A DNA stretch of 64,000 bases from G963677325 sp963677325. Lineage in GTDB: Bacteria > Bacteroidota > Bacteroidia > Bacteroidales > Prolixibacteraceae. Both the position numbers and the translations under genes were made by a program. The first letter of the stretch is position 1, and the number at the start of each line of letters is the position of its first letter. The notes beneath the pieces are model-generated. The model was given only the letters and a program-made list of their open reading frames with translations, was not told the DNA's origin and did no database searches. The DNA lies in contig CAXXGM010000008.1 in assembly GCA_963677325.2 (NCBI GenBank), positions 856,666-920,665 on the forward strand, read 5' to 3'. Shown here piece after piece: positions 1 to 9,116 of the stretch.

Positions 1-611
1 TGTAGCGGGCCTCCAATCTGATTGCACGGGAATCCAAAGATTCTCAGTTTTGAACCCGATAAAGCCATTGCATCCCTGATAAGCGGCAACAACCCGTTTA
101 TGGAGTCGAACCTGATGGTAAAATGGGTAAGGCTGGTATCACCCGGGATATCGTCATAACTAATCTGTTCGCCATAATAACTGCCGATCATGGTCCGCAT
201 GAGGGTATAATGGGATCCATTTGGACCGAAATAAGCATTGAGTACCTCGCGGCGTTTTTCAGGGCTTATCTGATTGATTACATGAGCTACAGCCGGAGTG
301 AATGCTCCGCCAAAACCAACGATCTTATGGTAGACTTTTTTTGAATTAATTTGTATGACAGGAAGGTTACTGCTATCATCGCTCATAAAAGTCAAATTGG
401 CTTTTGAGGTTAATCGGTCACCGGCTTTTGAACTCTGAATGACTTTTACGGAGATGTTACCCTTATCCATTTCATCTGCGATCTTGGGAACCTTAGTCTT
501 ATTTCCTCTTTCTGCAAGCTGGGCTAAAGTATTTTTTGTGTAATAAGGTTGGAATAAAATGGCTATAGAGGAACAAAGGAATGCAATTAAAACTTTTGCT
601 TTAGCGTTCAT
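1..611 (-). CDS. GH30-family glycosidase-like protein, 3' end cut by window edge
   Basis: Reading from an ATG at 609-611 gives 203 open codons running off the left edge. Residues 1-30 look like a signal peptide. Residues 99-107 read GFGGAFTPA and residues 151-166 read SYDDIPGDTSLTHFTI; both match the opening of the GH30 (glucosylceramidase/xylanase clan) TIM barrel. GH30 enzymes are secreted retaining glycosidases. The catalytic glutamates would lie beyond the window, so activity cannot be judged. Where most GH30 proteins have SPW near this depth the translation has FPC, a divergence or local error. It is divergent to the DUF4091 gene that starts at 862, with about 250 bp between them. Confidence 0.8.
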   Translation of the reverse strand, partial: MNAKAKVLIAFLCSSIAILFQPYYTKNTLAQLAERGNKTKVPKIADEMDKGNISVKVIQSSKAGDRLTSKANLTFMSDDSSNLPVIQINSKKVYHKIVGFGGAFTPAVAHVINQISPEKRREVLNAYFGPNGSHYTLMRTMIGSYYGEQISYDDIPGDTSLTHFTIRFDSINGLLPLIRDAMALSGSKLRIFGFPCNQIGGPL

Positions 612-861
612 GAATTATGAATATTAAGAAGATGCTTTATTTAAGTTTTTATTATGATTCCGTTCAAAATCGTCTTTTCAATTCGCTAATTTGTTAGCCG
701 GGAATAGGTTGTTCACCTTACAAGTTTGCCATCAGTAACTTATACTCCTGGCTTTTAAACACAATATTACATAATTTATTTAACTTTACAGTGAATGCGC
801 AGTTTGTTGGAAATCCGGGTGAGCCGGGAATCCGATGTCTGATTCAAAAAACTAAATGATT

Positions 862-3096
862 ATGAAAAAACGAAAAGCGATCTCATTATTGGTGTTTTTC
901 TCCCTGTGCATGGTTACTGCAAGTGCTCAGGAAGGCAGTTTTTTACTTAAAAAGACTCCCCAGTACACTTTGTGGTGGAGTGTTGGAACTTATAAAGTGA
1001 ATAAGAATGAAATTCCATCTGTTCCAAAGGAAATCATGATCAGCGCTGCCAGAAACGAGTATGAACCCTTTCAATTGGTGGTATGCCCTGAAGAGAAGAT
1101 GGAAAACCTGCGCATAAAGATTTCATCCTTATCGGGAGAGAGTGGTAGTATTGATACAAAGAGCATTAAGGTCTATGACGTAGATTATGTCATGGTAAGA
1201 AAGCCAACCACAAAAGGGAAAGAAGGATGGTATCCCGATCCCACACCCCTGAACAGAGGACCACGCACGCTTTATCCTCATGAAAATTATCCTTTCTTTA
1301 TCGATGTATATACACCGGAATCAACTCCCGCCGGGACCTATCAGGGAAAGATTACCCTTTCATGGGGTAAAAAAAACGAAACAGTTCCATTTACTCTTAC
1401 TGTTTTTAATTTCATGCTTCCAAAGACCACTACGCTGCGATCATCTTTTGGTATAAATCCTCAGGCCATTAAGCAGTATCATAACCTGGAGACCGATCAG
1501 GAACTGAAACAGGTTTACGACAGATACATGGAAGAAATGCGAGCCTGTCGTATTGGTCCGACTTCCCCGTTCGACCTGTATCCGATGAAAGTTAATTTTA
1601 CAGGTGTTAGCTGGAGTGGAGGCGTGTATGATCGTTTGAAAAAGAGTGCAGGAGTTTATTCATATAAGGTAGTTGACGCTTCTTTGACGCAGAATGTTTC
1701 TGCAATCTCCCGGGAGCCTATTCCCCTGACACCCGGGGCAAAATATTCTCTTTCATGGGATGCTTTGTGCGGGGGGAAACAAAAATATGCAGTCGGTGTC
1801 CGGTTTTTTAACCAGGAAGGGAACTGGCTGATTTATGATAATATTTTGAAGACATTTCCGGGTGATTCAACCTGGCATCATAACTCTTTTGATATTTTAC
1901 GATGGCCGGAGGATGCAACCGAAGCTGTTGTGGTGCTTTACCCATCCATACCCACCGGGGACGGAACGACTTCAGGAACTGCCTGGTTTGACAATGTGAA
2001 ATTTACGGAGGAGCAACAATCCGTGAACCTGCTGGCGCAGGGTAATTTTGAAGTGACTCCCGACCAGATCAATGTGAACGTTGATTTTGAGGAATTTGAC
2101 AAGGCAGGGGCCCGTTATCTCGATGAGTTTGGATTTAACGCTTTTCACCTGCCTATCCAGGGAATGGGAAGCGGTACCTTTTACTCGAGGCAATACGGGG
2201 TGCTGGGCGGATTTGAGCAGAACAGTCCGGAATACGATAAGCTGATGAAACGTTATCTTTCCCAAGTTGAAAACCATCTGGAGAAAAAAGGCTGGCTGGG
2301 CAAGGAATACGTGTATTGGTTTGACGAGCCGCACGAGGCGGATTACCCGTTTGTCCGTGAAGGGATGAATGTTTTGAGAAGCGCAGCCCCAAAAATAAAA
2401 CGTTTTATTACGGAAGACAATCCGGGTCCAAAAATCATGGACATAACCGATATCAGCTGTTCCAAATGGAACAAGGTAAGGCCGGAAGTTGTGGATTCTC
2501 TGGTTAAAACGGGTAAGGAATTCTGGTCGTACCTTTGCACCAGCCCGAACCCTCCCTATGTAAATTTGTTTATCGATCAGGATGCCATCAATTTTAGAAT
2601 GTGGTGCTGGATGTCTTATCAGTACAAGCTGTCGGGAATCCTGGTGTGGTCTGCCAATTACTGGAACAGTGATGTATTCTCCGAAAACGGTCAACTTCAG
2701 AATCCATGGCAGGACCCGATGAGTTATACTTCAGGGTACGGTACTCCTTTGGGGCAGCCCAACCTGTGGGGTAATGGTGACGGCCGTTTCTTTTATCCGC
2801 CCAACAGGGATATCAACGGGGATAAACACAAGTTCATGGAGGGCCCTGTACGTTCCATTCGTCTTTTTATTCTTCGGGAAGGGGTAGAAGATTTCGAATA
2901 TTTCGTGCTCCTGCACAAGCTTCGCAATAAACTGAATCCGCATAGGGACAAAGAGCTGATCGCCAAAGCTGATGCATTGCTTCGTTTCGATGAAACGTTT
3001 TTCACACGGGGAGACCAATATACCAAGAATCCATTGGTACTGTATGAAAGAAGAAAGGACATAGCTACCCTGATTGAACTGTTACAAAAGAAATAA
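862..3096 (+). CDS. DUF4091 domain glycoside hydrolase-like protein, secreted
   Basis: About 744 aa. I prefer the ATG at 862 because MKKRK followed by a hydrophobic stretch ending near SAQ is a normal signal peptide; an in-frame ATG lies at 856. An N-terminal beta-sandwich (to about residue 190) precedes a TIM barrel. The barrel appears interrupted by a carbohydrate-binding-like insert (about 260-395, with TPGAKYSLSWDAL). The motif YWFDEPHEAD supplies an acidic pair where GH123-like enzymes keep their catalytic D-E, and the C-terminal segment REGVEDFEYFVLLHKLR is characteristic of DUF4091. The family is thought to hydrolyse glycosides outside the cytoplasm; the substrate is unknown. It stands alone between a divergent GH30 gene and the ceramidase-like gene. 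Confidence 0.85.
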   Translation: MKKRKAISLLVFFSLCMVTASAQEGSFLLKKTPQYTLWWSVGTYKVNKNEIPSVPKEIMISAARNEYEPFQLVVCPEEKMENLRIKISSLSGESGSIDTKSIKVYDVDYVMVRKPTTKGKEGWYPDPTPLNRGPRTLYPHENYPFFIDVYTPESTPAGTYQGKITLSWGKKNETVPFTLTVFNFMLPKTTTLRSSFGINPQAIKQYHNLETDQELKQVYDRYMEEMRACRIGPTSPFDLYPMKVNFTGVSWSGGVYDRLKKSAGVYSYKVVDASLTQNVSAISREPIPLTPGAKYSLSWDALCGGKQKYAVGVRFFNQEGNWLIYDNILKTFPGDSTWHHNSFDILRWPEDATEAVVVLYPSIPTGDGTTSGTAWFDNVKFTEEQQSVNLLAQGNFEVTPDQINVNVDFEEFDKAGARYLDEFGFNAFHLPIQGMGSGTFYSRQYGVLGGFEQNSPEYDKLMKRYLSQVENHLEKKGWLGKEYVYWFDEPHEADYPFVREGMNVLRSAAPKIKRFITEDNPGPKIMDITDISCSKWNKVRPEVVDSLVKTGKEFWSYLCTSPNPPYVNLFIDQDAINFRMWCWMSYQYKLSGILVWSANYWNSDVFSENGQLQNPWQDPMSYTSGYGTPLGQPNLWGNGDGRFFYPPNRDINGDKHKFMEGPVRSIRLFILREGVEDFEYFVLLHKLRNKLNPHRDKELIAKADALLRFDETFFTRGDQYTKNPLVLYERRKDIATLIELLQKK

Positions 3097-3317
3097 CATC
3101 TTGTCTGACATACAAACTATTCTCGATAAATAAGGGTATTGGGATTAACCAATATTGTATTAGTTTTAAACAATCTGATATTAATCAGGTCTTGTGTATT
3201 TATTAATTTTGGACGAATAGTTGTATGCCTGAAAGCCTATAATATCTCTATCTTCGAGAAATAGCCGGTATCTCAACAGCAAAATTTTATTGAGCATCAA
3301 TTTGAAAATTATTTGAT

Positions 3318-4667
3318 ATGAAAAAGCAGTTTTTAGTTTGTATTGTGTTTTTGTTTTCGCTGACCACATTTGGGGCGGATTTTAAAGTTGGTTTAGCTTC
3401 AAAAGTAATTACCCCGGAGCTTCCTTTCTGGATGACCGGTTTTGGAAGCAGGACAAGACCTGCAGATAAGGTTCTTCATGATATTTGGGCCAAGGCGATG
3501 GTTATTGAAGAAAGTCCATCCAGCCGTGTAGTAATTGTTACCACTGATATTCTGGGCCTTTCCCGCGAGATAACAGAGGAAGTGGCCAATCGCGTTAACC
3601 AAAAATACGGGATCAAACGATCAGAGATTCTTTTGAATTCCTCTCATACGCATTCAGGGCCGGCAATTTGGCCTGCATTGGACGCGCTGTTTAACCTGAA
3701 CCAGGAAGACCAGCAAAAGGTAGGAAGGTATACTGCTAAACTAACGGATGATATTGTTGAGATTGTTGGCTCAGCTATCAGCAATCTGGCCCCTATGAAT
3801 ATAAGCAGTGGTCATGGTTCCGCTGAATTTGCCATGAATCGCAGGGAATACACCCCAAAAGGAGTAATTAATGGAAAGAATCCCACCGGAATAGGAGATC
3901 ATGATGTGCCGGTATTAAAAATCTCAACTCCTGAAGGAGAATTAAAAGGAATACTATTCGGCTATGCCTGCCACAATACCAATCTGAGTATTTACGAGTA
4001 TAGTGGCGACTATGCCGGGTTTGCACAGATTGAACTACAGAAAGCTTATCCGGGTGTTACTGCCATGTTTTTTATTGGATGTGGAGCCGATCAGAATCCT
4101 CAACCCCGTGGCACAGTGGAGCTTTGCATTGAGCACGCAAAAGAACTGGCAACAGCTGTTGAAAAAGTATTATCCGGAAATCTTACCCCCGTTCGGCCTC
4201 CGATTCGGACAGCTTACGAAACAGTCGACCTGGAATTTGCTCCTTTTACCCTTGAATCTTTTCATAAAGATCTTCAGAGTTCGGACAAATATTTGGTTAA
4301 CAGGGCCAGGGTGATGATAAATGCCTTAAATAAAGGCTGGGATATGAGCAAATATCGCTATCCATTGCAAGTTATCCGTTTTAACAAGGACCTTACTATT
4401 TTGGGAATGGCCGGAGAAACAGTTTCAGGTTATTCTCTAAAAATGAAAAAAGAATACAACAAGGAAAATCTTTTCGTCATGGGTTATTGCAATGAAGTGA
4501 TGTGCTATATTCCGACTAAACAGATCGTCCAGGAAGGTGGATATGAGGCTGCTTCCAGCATGATTTATTATGATATGCCAGGGCCTTTCGCTGAAAATGT
4601 AGAAGACAAGATAACCGATACCCTTCATTCGTTGATGAAGAAAGTTGGAGCCAAGCCGTCGAAATAG
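3318..4667 (+). CDS. Neutral/alkaline non-lysosomal ceramidase N-terminal domain protein
   Basis: 449 aa with a signal peptide ending near residue 20. From residue 22 the sequence FKVGLASKVITPELPFWMTG fits the start of the neutral ceramidase amidase domain, and HTHSGP at 110-115 is the family zinc-binding signature. The segments GDHDVPVLKI and YACHNTNLSIYEYSGDYAG also match. True ceramidases carry an extra C-terminal immunoglobulin-like domain; this one is the short bacterial form common beside glycan-degrading genes, so ceramide cleavage is not certain. It is exported. The 3' end runs straight into a heptamer array. Confidence 0.85.
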   Translation: MKKQFLVCIVFLFSLTTFGADFKVGLASKVITPELPFWMTGFGSRTRPADKVLHDIWAKAMVIEESPSSRVVIVTTDILGLSREITEEVANRVNQKYGIKRSEILLNSSHTHSGPAIWPALDALFNLNQEDQQKVGRYTAKLTDDIVEIVGSAISNLAPMNISSGHGSAEFAMNRREYTPKGVINGKNPTGIGDHDVPVLKISTPEGELKGILFGYACHNTNLSIYEYSGDYAGFAQIELQKAYPGVTAMFFIGCGADQNPQPRGTVELCIEHAKELATAVEKVLSGNLTPVRPPIRTAYETVDLEFAPFTLESFHKDLQSSDKYLVNRARVMINALNKGWDMSKYRYPLQVIRFNKDLTILGMAGETVSGYSLKMKKEYNKENLFVMGYCNEVMCYIPTKQIVQEGGYEAASSMIYYDMPGPFAENVEDKITDTLHSLMKKVGAKPSK

Positions 4668-4742
4668 GCTATAGACTATAGACTTTAGGCTTTAGACCTG
4701 CACCCTAAAGCCTACAGCCTACAGCCTACAGCCTAAAGCCTT
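4666..4742 (+). repeat. Intergenic heptamer array, palindromic (GCCTACA/GCCTAAA type)
   Basis: After the ceramidase stop codon the sequence is built from 7-base units (GGCTATA, GACTATA, then GCCTACA three times and GCCTAAA). The left units are the approximate reverse complement of the right ones, so the block can fold into a long hairpin. It may act as a terminator. A block of the same sequence family recurs at 41,508-41,577. Confidence 0.7.
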
Positions 4743-4776
4743 CCTGAACCAAGAACCATAAACTCATTCCTTATAC

Positions 4777-6867
4777 ATGAACTCAGAAAACTCACCACAA
4801 AATTTCATTAAAAAATCCTCAGTAAGCGCTTCGGGGATTGGAGCAGTAAGGAATCATTCTGTTATTGAACAGAGTCAAAAATCTTCTTTTATTCCAATCC
4901 GTGCAGCAAGTTGGTGGGTCAACATTGAGGACCTGTTATGGTCGGAAAAGAAAATCATTGATAAAATAAAACGCAGGGCTGCTGGTTTCGCAGAGGCAAA
5001 GATCGATACGGCTATAAATTTTGGATTCCACATACGTTTTGATTTTTCCAATTATTTTGGCCAGTTGCATGGTTATTACCGGAATGTTTGCGAAGAGCTC
5101 CATAAGTATGATATTAAATTTATGGATCATTATTCCTGTAATCACGTGGAAAGGCCCAGAGGGGATGATGAATTTAAGAAGCTGCATAGAATGCACCGTC
5201 ATCATGTTTTACTGTTCGATGATCCGGTAGCGGCCGAATTTGCTCAATATGAGGGACATTTTTTTAAAGATATCTGCCAGGTTAATCTGAAGGATGGGAG
5301 CAGGGGATATTCCAAACAATACATGCTGGATGCTTTTTGTCACAACAATCCGGATTTTCTGGATATGCACAAAAAATATCTTTTGAGATTGATGAAGGAA
5401 GTCCCAATGGACGGCATCCAGGTAGATGACATGTGTGATTACGCAGGACTTATTACCTGCGGGTGCAGCCATTGCAGGGATCGTTTTAAACGGGATTACG
5501 GGCACGACATCCCTGGTTTTGATGATAAAGAATTCTGGGGCGATATCAGCAAAAAGAATGAGTTTACCTGGGGTAATTACGAAAGCCCTGTTTTCAGGGA
5601 TTGGTTGAGGATGAAAGCTGATTCTGCTGCCAATCATTTGAAAATGGTGAAAAACACCATTGGAGATAAACCATTGATGACCTGCTGCAGCTCATCCGGT
5701 CCGGTCCGGTTGAATTCAATCAATCTGAATCTTGAAAGAATGTCTCCGCATCTTGATTTCTTCATGCTCGAAAATTGCGGGATCAACGTGAAGAGTGTGG
5801 AATGGGTAAAAATGGATGCAGAAGCATTGCATCAAAAAGACATGGCACACAAAAGAGGAGATGCGCCTGCGATCGCATGCAGTTATACTATTTATGATAA
5901 AGGCGGATACCTTGGATGGTGCGTAAGCAGGTTTTGGGGAGTTGGAAACTGGAGCAGTACGCTCATTCACAGATTAGAAGAAGATCCTTCTGATCCAATG
6001 GAAATGGAAGATATAATAGGTCCTTACAACAATTGGGAAGTAAAAAACAGTAATCTCAACTATCGTAATGGATTGGATTTAGTTGAGGTAAGGCTTGTAA
6101 ACAGCCGCTATTGTAAGGAAAACGGTTGGATTGGAGAAGATGGAGTTGAACAATGGGATAAGGCCGCTGCCTGGTCTTCTCAGCTGGTGAAAAATAATAT
6201 CGGATACCGGTTTGTCCGATGCGAGGAACTTTCCGACTCAATCGCTGTGTGTAAGGAAGATACTCCGTTGATTTTAGACGGAATAGGATGTGTTTCAGAC
6301 AAGCAGTATGATGCTATAAAAACCTATCTTTCCAAGGGAGGAGCAGTCTGGGTTGCTAAACCTTTCGGCACTCATGATGAAAAAGGATTTAAAAGAGCCG
6401 TTCCCCTGCATGAAGAACTACTGAAATTAAAATATAAAAACCTTGTTCTTATCAATACGATTTCATCTTCAAATCCTTTGGAAAAACTGATTAAGGAAGA
6501 TAAATTCATCCCTGCGGTAAAACAATTGGCAGGCGATAAAAGATGGGCTGTTCGTATCAGATTTTATGAGGGCAAGCCAGTTATTCATTTCATGAATACT
6601 GCACTTGTCGCGGTACCTCATCCAACCATAAAAGATAATTCAGGAACTGCGGTTTTGAAAGATATTGAAACAAAAATAACTGATAATAAACTTTCTTACC
6701 GGATTAACAGGCTGAACGTTCCTCTGACTCAATTATCTGTATTGAGTCCTGAAACAAATGGGAAGGTGGTAAAAGTGGAAATTCGACATGAAAAAAAGTA
6801 TACGGTTATAAATTTGAATCTGGAAGGAATAAAAGTGTACGCAGTTGCTCAGAGCAGCGGTGTTTAA
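4777..6867 (+). CDS. Tandem paralogue 1: TIM-barrel glycosidase-like protein, Tat motif lost
   Basis: 696 aa, first of four adjacent homologues. Residues about 40-330 form a predicted TIM barrel beginning with RAASWW and carrying, near residues 208-245, the motif VDDM-x8-CGC-x2-C followed by RFKRDYGH. This resembles hypothetical glycosyl hydrolases of the GHL6/GH42-like kind, in which an acidic pair precedes a small metal-binding Cys cluster. From about residue 470 an alpha/beta domain (TPLILDGIGCVSD, YLSKGGAVW) looks like the amidotransferase-like domain of those enzymes. The N-terminus aligns with the Tat signals of paralogues 3 and 4, but SRR is replaced by SPQ (SPQNFIKKS). Tat export is therefore doubtful. 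Enzymatic role unproven. Confidence 0.75.
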   Translation: MNSENSPQNFIKKSSVSASGIGAVRNHSVIEQSQKSSFIPIRAASWWVNIEDLLWSEKKIIDKIKRRAAGFAEAKIDTAINFGFHIRFDFSNYFGQLHGYYRNVCEELHKYDIKFMDHYSCNHVERPRGDDEFKKLHRMHRHHVLLFDDPVAAEFAQYEGHFFKDICQVNLKDGSRGYSKQYMLDAFCHNNPDFLDMHKKYLLRLMKEVPMDGIQVDDMCDYAGLITCGCSHCRDRFKRDYGHDIPGFDDKEFWGDISKKNEFTWGNYESPVFRDWLRMKADSAANHLKMVKNTIGDKPLMTCCSSSGPVRLNSINLNLERMSPHLDFFMLENCGINVKSVEWVKMDAEALHQKDMAHKRGDAPAIACSYTIYDKGGYLGWCVSRFWGVGNWSSTLIHRLEEDPSDPMEMEDIIGPYNNWEVKNSNLNYRNGLDLVEVRLVNSRYCKENGWIGEDGVEQWDKAAAWSSQLVKNNIGYRFVRCEELSDSIAVCKEDTPLILDGIGCVSDKQYDAIKTYLSKGGAVWVAKPFGTHDEKGFKRAVPLHEELLKLKYKNLVLINTISSSNPLEKLIKEDKFIPAVKQLAGDKRWAVRIRFYEGKPVIHFMNTALVAVPHPTIKDNSGTAVLKDIETKITDNKLSYRINRLNVPLTQLSVLSPETNGKVVKVEIRHEKKYTVINLNLEGIKVYAVAQSSGV

Positions 6868-6889
6868 TTCTGTAGACTAAAGAAATAAA

Positions 6890-9010
6890 ATGGAATCACC
6901 CCATTCAGGTCAACAATATGTTAAAAGATCGGCTGCCAAAGCAGTGAGTTTTGGGGTTGTCCCTGTATTGGGGGTAAGTCAAATTATAACGGAAGAGAAA
7001 GAACAAAATCGTACTCCATTTCGAAAAACACCTTTTGTTCCAACCCATGCGGCAAGCTGGTGGTGCAGTATCGAAGATCTTCTATGGTCTGAAAAGCAAA
7101 TTGTTGATAAGATAAAGCGCAGGGCGGCAGCTTTTGCAGAAGCCAAAATTGACACGGCTATTAATTTCGGATTTCATTTTCGTTTTAACTTTGCCAACTA
7201 TTTCAGTCAGCTGAACAGTTACTATGCCAATGTATGCGAAGAACTGCACAAATATGATATAAAGTTCGTTGATCATTATTCCTGCAATCTCATAGCTCGC
7301 CCCAGAGGTGAGGCGGATTTAAAAAGGATTCAAAGGGAACACAGGCATATTGTAGCTCTGTTCCATGATGATGTTGCAGCAGAATATGCCGAATATGAGG
7401 GGCACCGGTTTAATGATCTATGCCAGGTCGATCTGAGAGACGGAAGCAGGAGTTATGCCAGGCAATATCAGACGGATCTCTTCTGTCACAATAATCCCGG
7501 ATTTCATGACATGCATGAAAAGTATCTTCGACGACTGATGGAGGAAGTTCCTTTTGACGCCATCGAAGTAGATGATATGTGCGATTATGCCGGTCCATCG
7601 GCTTGTGGTTGCCGTTACTGCAGGGATCGATTCAAAAGGGACTACGGACATGAAATTCCTCCTTTCGGTGAAAAGGATTTCTGGGGTGACACTTCAAAGC
7701 CTATGCTTCAGTGGGGAAATTATGAAAATCCGGTATTCAGGGATTGGCTCAGAATGAAGTCTGACTCTGTTGCTGATCATGTAAAAATGGTTAAAGGGAT
7801 TATTGGTGATAAACCTCTGATGACTTGTTGTTCCAGTACAGGGCCGATCGTGTTGAACTCTGTTGCCTTAATACTGGAAAAAATGGCTCCCCATCTCGAT
7901 TTCTTTATGCTGGAAAATGTAGGCACCAGCATTGGTGGCGTTAATTGGGTCAGAATGGATGCTGAAGCTCTTCAACAAAAGGACATCGCTCAGAAAAGAG
8001 GGAATGCACCCGCCATTGCTTTAAGTTACGCTCTTTATGAGAAAGGCGGCTATATGGGGTGGTGCATGAGCCGTTTCTGGGGAGTTGGGAATTGGGCCAG
8101 TACGCTGAATCAGGGATTGGAAGAAGATCCTGCTGACTGTTTGGAAACGGAAGCTCTTATCAGCCAACCCAACAACTGGGAATCAGCTCATAGCAATTTA
8201 AGTTACCTGGAAGGAAAAGATTTAGCTGAAGTCAGACTGGTAAGCAGCAGTTACTGCAGAGAAAATGGCTGGAGGGACGACAATGGTTTGGAGCAATGGA
8301 ATAAAGTTCAAGCATGGTCCTCCAAACTGGTAACAAGCAATGTCGGTTATCGCTTTGTCCGATCTGCAGAATTATCCGATGCAAATGCTTTAACCAGTGA
8401 GAGCACTCCTTTGATTCTGGACAGCCTGGGGTGCGTTTCAGATCTTCAGTTCAAAGCTATTAAAACCTATCTATCCAAAGGAGGAACTGCATGGCTTGCA
8501 TTGCCTTTTGGGACGCATGATGACAAAGGCTATAAAAGAAATGTTCCTCTATCTGAAGAATTGATTAAATCGAATTACAAAAATCTGATTCTTGTTGAAA
8601 CTGCAAAAAGTATTGATGTTTTGGGAAAACTTATTCAAAAAGGGAGGTTTCATCCGGTTTTAAGACAAATATCAGGAGATCAGAGATGGGCCGTCAGAAT
8701 CAGGATTCATGGAGATAAACCTGTCATTCATTTTATGAATACTGCTCTCATTGCAATTTCTCATCCGACGGCTAAAAATATTTATGGAACTCCCGTATTA
8801 AAAGACATTGATTCAAAAATTGCTGACAACAAGCTTGTGTATGAAATTAAATTAAAAAATATTTCTTTACAGGATATTTCATTGATGAGCCCTGAACTTG
8901 GGAAAGAAGTGCGAAAATTAGAAATCAGTGCAGTAAAGAAAGATACTTATATACTGAAAGTGGATCTTACAGGCGTGAAAATATATGCAGTCATCCAGAA
9001 AATATCCTGA
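6890..9010 (+). CDS. Tandem paralogue 2: TIM-barrel glycosidase-like protein, Tat motif lost
   Basis: 706 aa, 22 bp after paralogue 1 and probably co-transcribed with it. Domain order is the same: N-terminal leader, RAASWW-type barrel start (here HAASWW), EVDDMCDY then ACGC-x2-CRDRF in the middle, and a C-terminal alpha/beta domain with TPLILDSLGCVSD and GGTAWLALPFGTHD. The leader reads HSGQQYVKRS, so the twin arginine is missing here as well. Either the first two members work in the cytoplasm or the leader has decayed. The family is not functionally characterised as far as I know. Confidence 0.75.
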   Translation: MESPHSGQQYVKRSAAKAVSFGVVPVLGVSQIITEEKEQNRTPFRKTPFVPTHAASWWCSIEDLLWSEKQIVDKIKRRAAAFAEAKIDTAINFGFHFRFNFANYFSQLNSYYANVCEELHKYDIKFVDHYSCNLIARPRGEADLKRIQREHRHIVALFHDDVAAEYAEYEGHRFNDLCQVDLRDGSRSYARQYQTDLFCHNNPGFHDMHEKYLRRLMEEVPFDAIEVDDMCDYAGPSACGCRYCRDRFKRDYGHEIPPFGEKDFWGDTSKPMLQWGNYENPVFRDWLRMKSDSVADHVKMVKGIIGDKPLMTCCSSTGPIVLNSVALILEKMAPHLDFFMLENVGTSIGGVNWVRMDAEALQQKDIAQKRGNAPAIALSYALYEKGGYMGWCMSRFWGVGNWASTLNQGLEEDPADCLETEALISQPNNWESAHSNLSYLEGKDLAEVRLVSSSYCRENGWRDDNGLEQWNKVQAWSSKLVTSNVGYRFVRSAELSDANALTSESTPLILDSLGCVSDLQFKAIKTYLSKGGTAWLALPFGTHDDKGYKRNVPLSEELIKSNYKNLILVETAKSIDVLGKLIQKGRFHPVLRQISGDQRWAVRIRIHGDKPVIHFMNTALIAISHPTAKNIYGTPVLKDIDSKIADNKLVYEIKLKNISLQDISLMSPELGKEVRKLEISAVKKDTYILKVDLTGVKIYAVIQKIS

Positions 9011-9029
9011 TTTTAAATTGAACGGCAAT

Positions 9030-9070
9030 AAAAAATAGTAAAAATAGTAAAAAGGGAAAAGGGAAAAATC
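9030..9070 (+). repeat. Short A/G-rich tandem array (AGTAAAAAT, GGAAAAG units)
   Basis: Between paralogues 2 and 3, units of about 7-9 bases repeat head to tail (AAAATAGTAAAAATAGTAAAAA, then GGGAAAA twice). It is comparable in position and unit length to the other intergenic arrays in this window but too short to be sure of a hairpin. Confidence 0.45.
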
Positions 9071-9116
9071 CGGTATTTGTGGCAAATGAATTTTGAAAAC
9101 AATTAAGATGTACAGT

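Noticed and set aside
1972..2694. Long minus-strand open frame (240 codons) inside the DUF4091 gene
   Set aside because: It is antisense to a well-supported family member, has no recognisable domain and follows the codon pattern of the plus-strand gene.
4666..4742. Possible CRISPR array because of short regular repeats
   Set aside because: Units are 7 bases with no spacers and no cas genes are near.
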